A DNA stretch of 24,725 bases. It comes from Halanaerobiales bacterium. GTDB lineage: Bacteria; Bacillota_F; Halanaerobiia; DY22613. Made by a program: the position numbers and the translations under genes. The stretch covers positions 1 through 24,725 of the forward strand of contig JAGMES010000062.1 of NCBI GenBank assembly GCA_023128035.1, in the 5' to 3' direction. Numbering within the stretch: position 1 is the first letter of the stretch; every line of letters begins with the position of its first letter. The notes below the pieces were generated by a model, which was given only the letters and a program-made list of their open reading frames with translations, made no database searches and was not told the DNA's origin. Positions 15,763 to 24,700 of this stretch are shown piece after piece.

Positions 15763-18627
15763 TTAGGCTTCTATAGCCATCTGTTCAAAAGTGTTTTCTC
15801 CAGAATACTTTCCATTTGCTAATACATTCTTCAAAAATTGACCTGTATAGGATTTTGAATTTTGTGCCACTTTTTCAGGTGTTCCCGCAACAATTATCTC
15901 TCCACCCCGTTCTCCTCCTTCTGGGCCAAGGTCAATAATATAATCTGCTGATTTAATAACATCGAGATTATGCTCAATAACCAAAACAGTATTACCGCCT
16001 TCACGAAGTTTAAAGAGAATCTGTAAAAGCTTATTTACATCCTCAAAGTGTAAACCTGTAGTTGGCTCATCTAAGATATAAATCGTTTTTCCTGTACTCC
16101 GTTTACTAAGTTCTGTAGCAATTTTTACCCTTTGAGCCTCACCGCCAGATAAAGTGGTAGCAGGTTGACCCAATTTAATATAACTCAAGCCAACATCATA
16201 AAGAGTTTGCAATCGATTCGCAATTTTTGGGACATTTCCAAAAAACTCTAATGCTTCTTCCACAGTCATACTCAATACTTCTGAAATAGTTTTACCCTTA
16301 TATTTGATCTCTAATGTTTCACGATTATAACGTTTCCCCTCGCAAACCTCACAGGGTACATAAACATCAGGCAAGAAATGCATTTCAATTTTAATAATTC
16401 CATCACCACTACAAGCCTCACATCGTCCACCTTTCACATTAAAAGAAAAACGACCTTTTTGATATCCTCTTGCCTTCGCCTCAGGAGTAGATGCAAATAC
16501 ATCGCGAATAAAATCAAAAAGTTTAGTATAAGTCGCTGGATTAGAACGTGGTGTTCTACCAATAGGAGATTGATCAATGGTAATTACTTTATCCAAGTTT
16601 TCTAAACCTAAAATTTCATCATGCACACCTGGACGTTCAATTGAATCATAAAAGTGCTGCATTAATTTACGATGAAGAATCTGATTAATTAGTGTACTTT
16701 TTCCTGAACCAGAAACACCTGTCACACAGGTAAAAGTGCCTAAAGGGATCTTAATATCTACATTTTTTAAATTATGCTGTCTAGCTCCTTTGATTTCAAC
16801 ATACTTTCCATTAGATTTCAGTCGTTCAGAAGGAATTGCAATAAATCGCTCTCCAGATAGATACTGACCTGTCAAAGATTTTTCTACCTTCATCACATCT
16901 GATGGCACACCTTCTGCAATTACATAACCACCATTTCGACCGGCCCCAGGGCCAATATCTATCACCCAATCAGCCTCTCGAATAGTATCTTCATCATGTT
17001 CAACAACAATAACCGTATTACCGATATCCCGTAAATCCTTCAATGTTTGAATTAATCTATCGTTATCCCTCTGATGAAGACCAATACTCGGTTCATCAAG
17101 GATATATAATACTCCCACAAGCTGTGAACCTATCTGAGTAGCAAGACGAATCCTTTGTGCTTCCCCTCCAGATAATGTTCCTGCAGCACGGCTTAAATTC
17201 AAATAATCCAAACCTACATCATTCAAAAAAAGCAATCTAGCTTTAATCTCTTTCAAAATCTGCTCTGCAATCATCTCTTCTCTAGAAGTCAGTTCCAAAT
17301 TTTCGAAGAATTCTAAGGCTTCTTTGATAGAAAAACGGGTAACCTGATTTATATTCAACCCACCAACTATTACTGCCAATGTTTCCTTCTTTAACCTTGC
17401 ACCACCACAAGATGCACAAGGACGTACACTCATATAACGTTCCATATGAGAATGGTATGATCCAGAATTATTATCATTTAAGCGGCGACGAAAATTATTG
17501 ATAATCCCTTCCCATCTAGTCTCATGAGCTCTAGTTCGACCATAAGAGTTGGTATAATTAAATTTTATAATTTCATCTGAACCATATAAAATTGCATTAA
17601 TTGCTTCTTTCGATAAATCTTTTAGAGGAACTTCTAAACTAAATCCAAGAGCCTCTGCGACTCCTGCCAAAAGTTGTGGATAATATTTAGCATTGGAATT
17701 TCTCCAGGGAATGATTCCCCCTTTTGTTGCAGAACGCTCCCACTCAAGAATCAAATCTGGATCAAATTCTCTTTTTTGACCTAAGCCATCACATTCAGGA
17801 CATGCCCCATATGGACTGTTAAAAGAAAACATCCGAGGAGTTAACTCTTCAAGACTGATCCCACATTCAACACAGGCAAAATTTTCACTCATCAACATCT
17901 CTTTACCGTCAATGACGTCGATAATCACGAGACCTTCGCCCAATTTCAAAGATGTCTCTATCGAATCAGCTAAACGGCTCTGAATACCTTCTTTGACAAT
18001 TAAGCGATCCACTACAACCTCAAGATTGTGCTTCTTATTTTTATCCAAAACTATATCCTCTGTAACATCTCTAACTTCGCCATCCACTCGCAGACGAACA
18101 TAACCTTCTCTTTGGGCCATAGCAATGAGATTCTGGTGTTCTCCTTTTCGGCCTTTAACCAATGGAGCAAGAACCTGAACCTTTGTCCTCTCACCTAATC
18201 CCATAACTTGATCAACCATCTCACTCACCATCTGAGAAGCAATTGGTTTACCGCATTCAGGACAATGAGGATGCCCGACACGAGCGAAGAGAAGACGCAA
18301 ATAATCATATATTTCTGTAACTGTACCTACAGTAGAACGTGGATTTCTGCTGGTTGTCTTCTGATCAATACTGATAGCAGGGGACAGACCTTCAATATAT
18401 TCTACATGAGGTTTTTCCATCTGACCAAGAAACTGTCTAGCATATGCCGATAATGACTCAACATATCTTCTCTGGCCTTCAGCATAGATGGTATCAAAAG
18501 CTAGAGAAGATTTTCCTGAACCACTCAAACCAGTAATTACAACTAATTGATCTCGTGGAATATCAAGATCCAGGTTTTTTAAATTATTCTCCTGAGCTCC
18601 ACGAATGATTATTTTATTCTTAACCAT
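15763..18627 (-). CDS. uvrA: UvrABC excinuclease subunit A
   Basis: 954 aa from the ATG at 18627, 8 nt from GGAGG; a GTG five codons earlier lies inside the ribosome binding site and is rejected. UvrA is the damage-sensing ATPase that loads UvrB. It has two ABC modules. The first has Walker A GLSGSGKS (about residues 33-40), zinc cysteines near 252/255 and 276/279, signature LSGGEAQR (about 485) and [10 protein letters not shown]. The second has Walker A GVSGSGKS (about 637-644), zinc cysteines near 736, 739, 759 and 762, signature LSGGEAQR (about 826) and [10 protein letters not shown]. It starts 15 nt after the uvrB stop, so the two are co-transcribed, and it ends in a strong terminator. 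Confidence 0.98.
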   Translation of the reverse strand: MVKNKIIIRGAQENNLKNLDLDIPRDQLVVITGLSGSGKSSLAFDTIYAEGQRRYVESLSAYARQFLGQMEKPHVEYIEGLSPAISIDQKTTSRNPRSTVGTVTEIYDYLRLLFARVGHPHCPECGKPIASQMVSEMVDQVMGLGERTKVQVLAPLVKGRKGEHQNLIAMAQREGYVRLRVDGEVRDVTEDIVLDKNKKHNLEVVVDRLIVKEGIQSRLADSIETSLKLGEGLVIIDVIDGKEMLMSENFACVECGISLEELTPRMFSFNSPYGACPECDGLGQKREFDPDLILEWERSATKGGIIPWRNSNAKYYPQLLAGVAEALGFSLEVPLKDLSKEAINAILYGSDEIIKFNYTNSYGRTRAHETRWEGIINNFRRRLNDNNSGSYHSHMERYMSVRPCASCGGARLKKETLAVIVGGLNINQVTRFSIKEALEFFENLELTSREEMIAEQILKEIKARLLFLNDVGLDYLNLSRAAGTLSGGEAQRIRLATQIGSQLVGVLYILDEPSIGLHQRDNDRLIQTLKDLRDIGNTVIVVEHDEDTIREADWVIDIGPGAGRNGGYVIAEGVPSDVMKVEKSLTGQYLSGERFIAIPSERLKSNGKYVEIKGARQHNLKNVDIKIPLGTFTCVTGVSGSGKSTLINQILHRKLMQHFYDSIERPGVHDEILGLENLDKVITIDQSPIGRTPRSNPATYTKLFDFIRDVFASTPEAKARGYQKGRFSFNVKGGRCEACSGDGIIKIEMHFLPDVYVPCEVCEGKRYNRETLEIKYKGKTISEVLSMTVEEALEFFGNVPKIANRLQTLYDVGLSYIKLGQPATTLSGGEAQRVKIATELSKRSTGKTIYILDEPTTGLHFEDVNKLLQILFKLREGGNTVLVIEHNLDVIKSADYIIDLGPEGGERGGEIIVAGTPEKVAQNSKSYTGQFLKNVLANGKYSGENTFEQMAIEA

Positions 18628-18642
18628 GCTATAAACCTCCAC

Positions 18643-20634
18643 CTATAACTGATTTCGTAAATTTTCAATCTCATCTCGAATCTGAGCTGCAAGTTCAAAC
18701 TCTAACATTTTAGCAGCATCTTTCATCTCTTCTTCTAGTTCAGAGATCAATCTGTGAATCTCTTGAGGAGTCATTTCGCTTTTCTCATCATCTTTTGGAA
18801 TCTCCAATTTACGTTTTTTATCAACCAACATCTCTTCAGGACGAAGTACATCTCTGATTGGTTTAACAATTGTTTTTGGAATAATTCCATGTTCTTTATT
18901 AAACGCCATCTGGAGTTTCTGACGACGATTAGTCTCATCAATAGCTTTTCGCATAGAATCCGTCATTTTATCAGCATACATAATTACACGTCCATCAACA
19001 TTTCGAGCAGCACGCCCAATCGTTTGAATCAATGCACGCTCTCCACGCAGAAAGCCTTCTTTATCGGCATCTAAAATCGCAATCAAAGACACCTCAGGCA
19101 AGTCTAAACCTTCCCGTAATAGATTGATACCAACCAGAACATCAAATTCTCCTTTTCTTAAATCACGAATGATCTCTTGACGTTCTATTACGTCAATATC
19201 AGAATGCATATAGCGAACAGCTATCCCTATCTCTGCTAAATATTCAGTCAAATCTTCACTCATCCGTTTAGTCAGAGTTGTAATCAAAATTCTTTCATTT
19301 TTATCATTTACTACATAACGAATCTCTTCCAAAAGATCATCAATTTGTCCTTTAACAGGTCTAACAACTACTTCTGGGTCCACCAATCCTGTAGGGCGAA
19401 TGATCTGTTCAACAGTCTGGGTAGAATGCTCTGCCTCATAAGGTCTAGGCGTTGCAGAAACCAAAATCACCTGATTTATCAAAGACTCAAACTCATTAAA
19501 ACGGAGTGGGCGATTATCCAAAGCAGAAGGAAGACGAAATCCATATTCCACTAATTTCTCTTTTCGAGATCTATCGCCTTTATACATCCCGCCAATCTGG
19601 GGGATTGTCATATGCGACTCATCAATAATTAATAACCAATCATCAGGGAAATAATCCAATAAAGTATCGGGCCTTGAACCTGAGCTACGTCCAGCTAAGT
19701 GTAGTGAATAATTCTCAATTCCAGTACAAAATCCGATAGTAGATAACATCTCCAGATCATAACGAGTACGTTGCTCTATTCGCTGAGCTTCTAATAATTT
19801 TCCTTCAGATCTAAATACTCTTAACCGTTCTTCCAATTCTTGCTCAATTGTCTTTAAAGCAACTTTAATTTTATCATCTTTCGTAACAAAGTGACTTGCT
19901 GGATAAATTATTACTTCATCTATTGTCTCTAAAATCTCACCAGTCAGAGTATCAATCACAGTGATCCGATCAATCTCATCACCGAATAGTTCAATCCTAT
20001 ACGCTTCTTCCTGATAAGCAGGAAAAATTTCAAGAGTATCTCCTCTAACACGGAATGCACCTCTAGTAAAATTAATATCATTACGATCATACCGGATATT
20101 GATCAATTCGCGAATAATTTCACTACGATCTTTGACCATTCCAACCTCCACTCGACAGGAAAGATCCAAATAATCACTAGGTGAACCAAGTCCATAAATA
20201 CAAGATACACTGGCAACAATAATTACATCATTTCGTTCAAGCAGCTGAGAAGTAGCAGATAATCTAAGTCTATCAATATCTTCGTTAACCGCAGAATCTT
20301 TCTCGATATAAGTGTCTGTCTGAGGAACATATGCCTCTGGTTGATAATAATCATAATAACTAACAAAATAACCTACCGCATTATCAGGGAAAAATTCACG
20401 AAATTCAGAACAGAGTTGAGCTGCTAAAGTTTTATTATGAGCAATTACTAAAGTTGGCTTATTCACATTGGCGATCACATTTGCCATCGTAAAAGTTTTA
20501 CCTGAACCTGTTACCCCCAAGAGGGTTTGAAATTTATCCCCACGTAAAATCCCTTTCGTCAACTTTTCAATCGCCTGAGGCTGATCTCCCTGGGGTTTAT
20601 ATTCAGCTATTAAATTAAACTTACTATTTTTCAC
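18643..20634 (-). CDS. uvrB: UvrABC excinuclease subunit B
   Basis: 663 aa from the GTG at 20634, 7 nt from GGGAGG. An ATG further upstream falls before the ribosome binding site and is unlikely. UvrB is the helicase-like subunit that verifies the lesion and recruits UvrC. Walker A GVTGSGKT is at about residues 40-47. The beta-hairpin [12 protein letters not shown] is at about 94-105. [11 protein letters not shown] (helicase motif II) and QTIGRAARN (motif VI) follow. The C-terminal UVR domain (about 625-660) matches the one in UvrC. It leads the uvrB-uvrA operon, with a LexA-like box about 160 bp upstream. Confidence 0.98.
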   Translation of the reverse strand: MKNSKFNLIAEYKPQGDQPQAIEKLTKGILRGDKFQTLLGVTGSGKTFTMANVIANVNKPTLVIAHNKTLAAQLCSEFREFFPDNAVGYFVSYYDYYQPEAYVPQTDTYIEKDSAVNEDIDRLRLSATSQLLERNDVIIVASVSCIYGLGSPSDYLDLSCRVEVGMVKDRSEIIRELINIRYDRNDINFTRGAFRVRGDTLEIFPAYQEEAYRIELFGDEIDRITVIDTLTGEILETIDEVIIYPASHFVTKDDKIKVALKTIEQELEERLRVFRSEGKLLEAQRIEQRTRYDLEMLSTIGFCTGIENYSLHLAGRSSGSRPDTLLDYFPDDWLLIIDESHMTIPQIGGMYKGDRSRKEKLVEYGFRLPSALDNRPLRFNEFESLINQVILVSATPRPYEAEHSTQTVEQIIRPTGLVDPEVVVRPVKGQIDDLLEEIRYVVNDKNERILITTLTKRMSEDLTEYLAEIGIAVRYMHSDIDVIERQEIIRDLRKGEFDVLVGINLLREGLDLPEVSLIAILDADKEGFLRGERALIQTIGRAARNVDGRVIMYADKMTDSMRKAIDETNRRQKLQMAFNKEHGIIPKTIVKPIRDVLRPEEMLVDKKRKLEIPKDDEKSEMTPQEIHRLISELEEEMKDAAKMLEFELAAQIRDEIENLRNQL

Positions 20635-20705
20635 AGTTACACCTCCCAAAGGCTGACTAGTTTCCACTTAGTAATATTTGCATATTTAAAAGATAATACT
20701 CTTCT

Positions 20706-20725
20706 TATACTAATCGATTAGTATA
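20706..20725. promoter_or_regulatory. 20-bp perfect palindrome at the uvrB start of transcription
   Basis: TATACTAATCGATTAGTATA is a perfect 20-bp palindrome beginning two bases downstream of the predicted -10 box, so it spans the expected transcription start and leader. It could be an operator or a 5' leader hairpin. It does not match the LexA consensus. Confidence 0.5.
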
Positions 20726-20727
20726 TA

Positions 20728-20756
20728 ATTATATCAGTAATAGTTACTATTTTAAA
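20728..20756 (-). promoter_or_regulatory. uvrB promoter
   Basis: On the minus strand TTTAAA (20751-20756), a 17-bp spacer and TATAAT (20728-20733) with the extended TGA just before it. It gives a leader of about 85 nt before the uvrB GTG. The -10 is perfect and the -35 is weak. Confidence 0.5.
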
Positions 20757-20793
20757 GAGAAAGTTTAGTGAACGCTTAATTTTTTCTCTTTCC

Positions 20794-20807
20794 CGAACAT
20801 ATATTCG
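20794..20807. promoter_or_regulatory. LexA/SOS box upstream of uvrBA
   Basis: CGAACATATATTCG matches the Firmicutes LexA consensus CGAACRNRYGTTYG at 13 of 14 positions. It lies 160 bp before uvrB and about 40 bp upstream of the predicted -35, so it either serves a second upstream promoter or acts at a distance. uvrBA belongs to the SOS regulon in many Bacillota. Confidence 0.55.
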
Positions 20808-20888
20808 ATATATCTTAATTAATTCCTGCATATTCTTGAAAAATATTAAAAAACCTTTTGGTAAATTTGTGTGTACACGAAAAGAGTT

Positions 20889-20933
20889 AAGCATATCTAC
20901 TTAACTAAGGGGGAGTTAAGTAGATATGCTTAC
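20889..20933. repeat. 19-bp perfect hairpin with GGGGG loop
   Basis: Arms 20889-20907 and 20915-20933 are perfectly complementary around the loop AAGGGGG. Read on the plus strand, the loop and first stem bases give GGGGGAG, a ribosome-binding-like sequence, 10 nt before an ATG in the right arm that opens a very short frame. On the minus strand the stem is followed by CTCTTTTCG, a poor U tract, so it could end transcripts from the exporter operon. Confidence 0.6.
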
Positions 20934-20973
20934 TACATTAAAGAATAAATTCTTTTTCTCTTAATATCATTTT

Positions 20974-21002
20974 TTTACCTTTTTAAGAATACTATGTTTA
21001 AT
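20974..21002 (+). promoter_or_regulatory. Plus-strand promoter for the 50-codon frame or an sRNA
   Basis: TTTACC (20974-20979), a 17-bp spacer and TTTAAT (20997-21002). Transcription would start near 21009, about 40 nt before the ATG at 21048. AT-rich DNA gives such matches by chance, so confidence is modest. Confidence 0.4.
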
Positions 21003-21047
21003 AATATCCTTGATTGGCAAAAATAGTTGTGAAGGGAGTTTAATGAT

Positions 21048-21200
21048 ATGAACATTTATTTTCCGAAAAAACATAAAAATACCCCCATCCAGTTATTAAA
21101 CTGGATAGAGGTTTTGTTCTGTGCTAATAAACCCTATAAGATCGATTATCAGGGGAAATATTATATTTTAAAAATCAAAGATGAGGTACGAAGATTGTAA
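21048..21200 (+). CDS. Small hypothetical protein (50 aa), only plus-strand gene
   Basis: 50 aa, beginning MNIYFPKKHK and ending KIKDEVRRL. The ATG follows GAAGGGAG with suitable spacing, and a promoter match lies upstream. The composition looks like a folded small protein: it is basic, with a central QLLNWIEVLFCANKPY helix-like part and a QGKYYILKIKDE strand-like end. I do not recognise a family. It converges on the exporter operon, whose last gene ends at 21276. A hairpin inside it (21087-21106) followed by GAGGTTTTGTT could be a terminator, in which case the transcript may be a short RNA rather than an mRNA. Confidence 0.45.
   Translation: MNIYFPKKHKNTPIQLLNWIEVLFCANKPYKIDYQGKYYILKIKDEVRRL
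21087..21106 (+). terminator. Terminator-like hairpin inside the 50-codon frame
   Basis: ATCCAGTT-ATTA-AACTGGAT forms an 8-bp perfect stem with a four-base loop. On the plus strand AGAGGTTTTGTTC follows; on the minus strand GGGGGTATTTTTATG follows. Either strand could use it weakly. On the minus strand it would lie about 170 bp past the end of the exporter operon. Confidence 0.35.
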
Positions 21201-21275
21201 TTTAAAACTCTCTTTATAAGCAAACCAGCTATCAAAAAGTAAATACTTTGAAAACCTTCAATCCTACTGCTTAAT

Positions 21276-21440
21276 TTATGATTGCTTAGTCTCGCGCCAT
21301 TCCTTTAAAATTTCCTGTAAAATAATTGTCATGCCTACAGTTTCATTCACATTTAAACTTAGTTCTTGTCCATCTTTGATTATAAAAACATTTTGTTCAT
21401 CCCATCTAATTAAAGCATTTAAGTTTTGTCTTTCTTTCAT
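21276..21440 (-). CDS. Small protein (54 aa) coupled to nitroreductase
   Basis: 54 aa, beginning MKERQNLNAL and ending EWRETKQS. Its ATG overlaps the nitroreductase stop (ATGA, 4 nt) and has GAGGTGG just before it, the standard sign of translational coupling. The likely fold is short beta strands (ALIRWDEQNVFIIKDG) followed by an amphipathic helix (TIILQEILKEWRE). It has no signal peptide, membrane segment or cysteine. I do not recognise the family. Last gene of the exporter operon; a role with the nitroreductase or as a binding partner is only inferred from position. Confidence 0.65.
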   Translation of the reverse strand: MKERQNLNALIRWDEQNVFIIKDGQELSLNVNETVGMTIILQEILKEWRETKQS

Positions 21441-21928
21441 ACCACCTCATCCTCACTTTCATACCCCAAAGTCAGAATAAGCCAGGGACGAAAACTTTCT
21501 TTAACACCCAACTCTGTTCGAAGATACTCATACCGGATCGCTCCAATCCAACATGACCCTAATCCTACCTGAGTAGCAGCTAAAATAATGTTTTGTGCAG
21601 CAATTGAAGCATTTTGGCATCCAAAATATTCCGAAAATTCATCTTTATACTTTTCAGCCAATTGACTTGTATCAACTCCAATCACCATAAGGACAGGGGC
21701 TTGTCGAACAAATTCTTGATAATAACTCGCTTTATAGCAAATATTTTTTGTAGATTCGTCTGTTAGTACATAAATCTCCACACAATCAATTCCGCCCGCC
21801 TTTGGACCACTTTGACCAATTTCATATAATGCTGTTATTACAGACTGCTCAAGAACGACCTGTTTGTAATTTCTGACACTTTTTCGTTTTACAAAAAAAT
21901 CTTTTAATTCAACCATATTGTTCCCCAT
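21437..21928 (-). CDS. Nitroreductase-family FMN protein
   Basis: 163 aa, ATG at 21928, 8 nt from AGGAGG and overlapping the end of the permease gene by 25 nt. Nitroreductase-family proteins bind FMN and reduce nitro, quinone or similar groups with NAD(P)H. Visible motifs are KRKSVRNYKQ near residues 14-23 (FMN phosphate contacts), SGPKAGG near 40-46, and AAQNIILAATQVGLGSCWIGA near 109-129, the core helix of the family. It is at the short end for the family. It lies in an ABC-2 exporter operon, which is unusual; it might modify or detoxify the exported compound. The substrate is unknown. Confidence 0.85.
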   Translation of the reverse strand: MGNNMVELKDFFVKRKSVRNYKQVVLEQSVITALYEIGQSGPKAGGIDCVEIYVLTDESTKNICYKASYYQEFVRQAPVLMVIGVDTSQLAEKYKDEFSEYFGCQNASIAAQNIILAATQVGLGSCWIGAIRYEYLRTELGVKESFRPWLILTLGYESEDEVV

Positions 21929-22732
21929 TCCTCTACCCTCCTCCGTAAACTGTTAAATAAAAATAATCCGATTCCTATAAATGCAACTGACAAACTACAA
22001 ACAACCACATATTCCGTTGCAAGTGGATAAATTGTCTTTGTCTGTAAAAAGGCATATCGTAATAAATCATATGAATAGGTTGTTGGCAAGCTTTTTGAGA
22101 TATATTGGATAAATTTTGGTAAAATTGTAATTGGATAAACAACTCCTGATAAAATTGGAATTAATGCAGTTGCTATATAAACAAAAGCATCAGAATTTTT
22201 CATTGTTAAAATCATACTAGAAATAATCATTCCAATTTCAATTGCTGATATGGTTAAGCAAATCAGCAATTGAAATTGGAATATGCACGTAAGTAATGTG
22301 CGCCGCTATTTTAAAGCCGAAAAGCCGGATGGCCAACATTCCAATTATAGTATAGATAATCGCCTTTACCATTGCAAATAATATCCAACCAAAAATAACA
22401 AAAATTTTATTCACAGGAGCAAACCAGACCTGTTCTAAAGTTCCAAACCACATCTCTTTTTGTAGCATATACCCAGTCTGTTCTTGAATGTCATTAAAAT
22501 AATAAAAAACTATACCAATAAAGATAAATGCAACAAAATTCTCTGTTCCACTCTGTTCAGCAAAATGTTCAAGACCATTTTTTTGAGTCAAAGCGAGAGC
22601 AAGAAGAACGCTTGGTAATATATTAAAGATCGGAATAATCAATTCACATGTAATTTGAATTGGATATCGGAGTAAGAACAAAAGCTCTTTCTTAAAAAAA
22701 GCACAAATCGGTCGAATATCATTAATAACCAT
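21904..22732 (-). pseudogene. Frameshifted second ABC-2 permease
   Basis: Two overlapping frames encode one permease. The first (from the ATG at 22732, 5 nt from GGGGAGG) gives the N-terminal part to about 22238 and ends in TGA. The second, offset by one base, continues with SAIEIGMIISSMILT...GVVYPITILP, the typical second half of a DrrB/NodJ-like ABC-2 permease, to 21904. Joined, they give about 270 aa, the size of the neighbouring permease (257 aa). The change of frame must lie between roughly 22238 and 22307, exactly where a 21-bp inverted repeat sits. The start overlaps the upstream permease by 11 nt. Unless recoding or a sequencing error restores it, the gene is inactive; the first permease could then act as a homodimer. 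Confidence 0.75.
22229..22282. repeat. 21-bp perfect inverted repeat at the frameshift
   Basis: Arms 22229-22249 and 22262-22282 are perfectly complementary around a 12-base loop. Both arms lie in coding sequence. In the minus-strand message the downstream arm (22229-22249) encodes the natural-looking ISAIEIG, while the upstream arm (22262-22282) reads IPISIAD in the other frame. A 21-bp perfect match inside coding DNA is very unlikely by chance. Confidence 0.85.
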
Positions 22733-23492
22733 ATAAACCTCCCCCATCCCTTTTTGATCTCTCTTCTAATGCCTTCAAAAAAAGAATGGAAATCAAATTT
22801 AGTATCAATCCAGATACCAATATTTTAACCATTATTGGTAATGCACTTTCCCAGCCAAGATTATGCATAATAATTTCTCTTAGTAAACTAATACCCCAAG
22901 TGATGGGGATTACATTTCCAATCATAGCAAAAACTCCTGGTAGCTGTTCAATGGGTTGTGTTATTCCACATAAAATAACGAAAATCAGCATAATTACCTG
23001 AAACAACGCAAAAACCTCTCCAAAATTTAACACCATTCCTGCTAAAAGAAATGCTATTCCATACATAAAAGGCATCATAATAATAAAATTAATTAATACT
23101 AATACCCAATCTGTGTTCACCTTAAAGACGACAGCAATAACAATACCACTAACAATCAGCAAAAACGCGTTGATGGTCAGAGAAAGAAAACTCTTTCCGA
23201 TCATCACCTTAATAATTGAGGTTGGTGCCATTGCAATCTGCTCCATTGTCCCACGTTGTTGTTCTGACCGCAAAGCAAGGCCTACAGACCAGACAATATG
23301 TGATAACCATGCCCATGCGACGGTTCCAATTATTACCCATAGATATGAATCAGTAGCTCCGAATGCTTTAACTACTAACAATAAAGGAATCAATAAGAAG
23401 AACGGTACAACAATATTAAAAAATAAACCCAATGGATACCGCAACTGGGTCAAAATTTCTTTTTTAGCAACTGCAAAAAAAACATTAAACAT
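22722..23492 (-). CDS. ABC-2 type exporter permease
   Basis: About 257 aa from the ATG at 23492; an in-frame ATG at 23513 lacks a ribosome binding site, though it cannot be ruled out. It is an inner-membrane permease with about six hydrophobic segments. Family marks include AKKEILTQLRYPLG near the start, an LRSEQQRGTMEQI amphipathic coupling region around residues 75-88 and QPIEQLPG in the second half. It overlaps the ATPase stop by 8 nt and the next permease by 11 nt. With the upstream ATPase it forms a DrrAB-like exporter; the substrate is unknown. Confidence 0.87.
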   Translation of the reverse strand: MFNVFFAVAKKEILTQLRYPLGLFFNIVVPFFLLIPLLLVVKAFGATDSYLWVIIGTVAWAWLSHIVWSVGLALRSEQQRGTMEQIAMAPTSIIKVMIGKSFLSLTINAFLLIVSGIVIAVVFKVNTDWVLVLINFIIMMPFMYGIAFLLAGMVLNFGEVFALFQVIMLIFVILCGITQPIEQLPGVFAMIGNVIPITWGISLLREIIMHNLGWESALPIMVKILVSGLILNLISILFLKALEERSKRDGGGLYGY

Positions 23493-24516
23493 TGATTGCT
23501 TCACACCCCTCATCTGTTAATCTAATAAAGACATCCTCAATAGTTGGCATCTTAGTCTTTATACTAACTAGCTGGGTTACTTTGCTTATATTTTCTACTA
23601 TTAAGTTAATTTCGTTATTATTTTGGTTATTACTATAAATTATCTCATAAACTTTTGCGTTGTTTAATAAATCATTATCTTTTTCAGTAACTCGTTTAAC
23701 AAAATCAATTTTACACAAAATAGATTTTACATTTTCACAGGATTGTTTAACCTTTAATTCGATAATATTGTCATTTTTTACAAGATTTTTGAGTTCGTAC
23801 GCTGTACCTTCATTAATTATTTGACCTTTTCGCAAAATACCAATTCGGTCACATAATTGTTCTGCTTCATAAAGATAGTGTGTCGTTAAAATAACTGATA
23901 CACCAAAATCTTTATTTAAATGTTTGAGCAGTTTACGCAGTTCTATTGCAGATTTCACATCTAGCCCAACTGTTGGTTCATCTAATAACAAAACTTCAGG
24001 TTTGTGTAAAAGCGCTTTAGCAATCAGCAAACGTTGTTTCATTCCTTTTGAATATTCTTCAACAAAATCATCTTTCCTATGAGTTAGACTTACATATTCC
24101 AGTACTTTTTTGATCTCTGAATCCGTAACATGCTTGCTCAATCCATATAAACTTGCAAAAAATCTTAGATTTTCTTCACCAGTTAACTTCCAATAAAGCG
24201 AACGTTCTCCGCCTAAAACAATTCCAAGTTTGGATTTGACGTATTTCTCATTTTTAAAAATATCTTTTCCCATAATGGACAAACTGCCAGAAGTAGGTCT
24301 TAAAATTCCTGACAACATTCTGATAATTGTTGTTTTGCCTGCACCATTAGGGCCTAAAAGTCCGTAAAACTCTCCTTTTTTTATCTGGAGATTAAAGTTC
24401 TGTACAGCAATCGTCCCATTTTTTGCACTTTTAATTCCCAGCAATCTACCCCAAAAGTTACTTTTACCAGGATATTCTTTTGAGACATTATTAGCAACGA
24501 TAACATTCCCGATCAT
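23485..24516 (-). CDS. ABC exporter ATPase (ABC-2 type)
   Basis: 343 aa from the ATG at 24516, 8 nt from AAGG; a GTG three codons upstream is inside the ribosome binding site. It powers the ABC-2 exporter. Walker A GPNGAGKT is at about residues 55-62, the signature YSKGMKQR at about 155-162 (the usual variant in this branch), Walker B LLLDEP at about 176-181 and the H-loop TTHY at about 213. The GGERSLYWKLTGEENL block after Walker A is characteristic of DrrA-like exporters. A C-terminal domain of about 80 residues (from about 260) follows, as in drug and antibiotic exporters. It heads the five-gene unit. I could not pin down its promoter. Confidence 0.93.
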   Translation of the reverse strand: MIGNVIVANNVSKEYPGKSNFWGRLLGIKSAKNGTIAVQNFNLQIKKGEFYGLLGPNGAGKTTIIRMLSGILRPTSGSLSIMGKDIFKNEKYVKSKLGIVLGGERSLYWKLTGEENLRFFASLYGLSKHVTDSEIKKVLEYVSLTHRKDDFVEEYSKGMKQRLLIAKALLHKPEVLLLDEPTVGLDVKSAIELRKLLKHLNKDFGVSVILTTHYLYEAEQLCDRIGILRKGQIINEGTAYELKNLVKNDNIIELKVKQSCENVKSILCKIDFVKRVTEKDNDLLNNAKVYEIIYSNNQNNNEINLIVENISKVTQLVSIKTKMPTIEDVFIRLTDEGCEAINV

Positions 24517-24700
24517 TTTTTTCACCTTCCAATTTCTTTCTTATATAAAATTTATTTAAAAGCGAAATTAAAATTCTAGAAATTAATAGTTTAATGTTTT
24601 TAATAAGCATGTTTTTTTCAGTAACTGCGAACTTTGAAACCACAGCTATACAAACATTAATTTTACTTGAACGTTTACTAGTTAAATCAATATAGTAGTT

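Larger units (their letters stand above)
20635..21047. other. Regulatory interval between uvrB and the small plus-strand gene
   Basis: 413 bp with no gene of convincing size. From left to right it holds the uvrB promoter and palindrome (20706-20756), the LexA-like box (20794-20807), a 19-bp perfect hairpin (20889-20933) and a plus-strand promoter (20974-21002). Confidence 0.6.

Noticed and set aside
22238..22307. Programmed ribosomal frameshift producing a joined permease
   Set aside because: No clear slippery sequence with the right geometry was seen, and the perfect inverted repeat is better explained by mutation.
21437..24516. Thiazole/oxazole-modified peptide cluster (nitroreductase as SagB plus ABC-2 exporter, 54-aa protein as precursor)
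   Set aside because: The nitroreductase is too short and generic for a SagB-type dehydrogenase, there is no cyclodehydratase gene, and the 54-aa protein has no Cys/Ser/Thr-rich core or leader cleavage site.
24399..24603. 39-codon minus-strand frame overlapping the ATPase start
   Set aside because: No ribosome binding site before its ATG, lysine/isoleucine-rich composition expected of AT-rich DNA, and the ATPase start in another frame is well supported.
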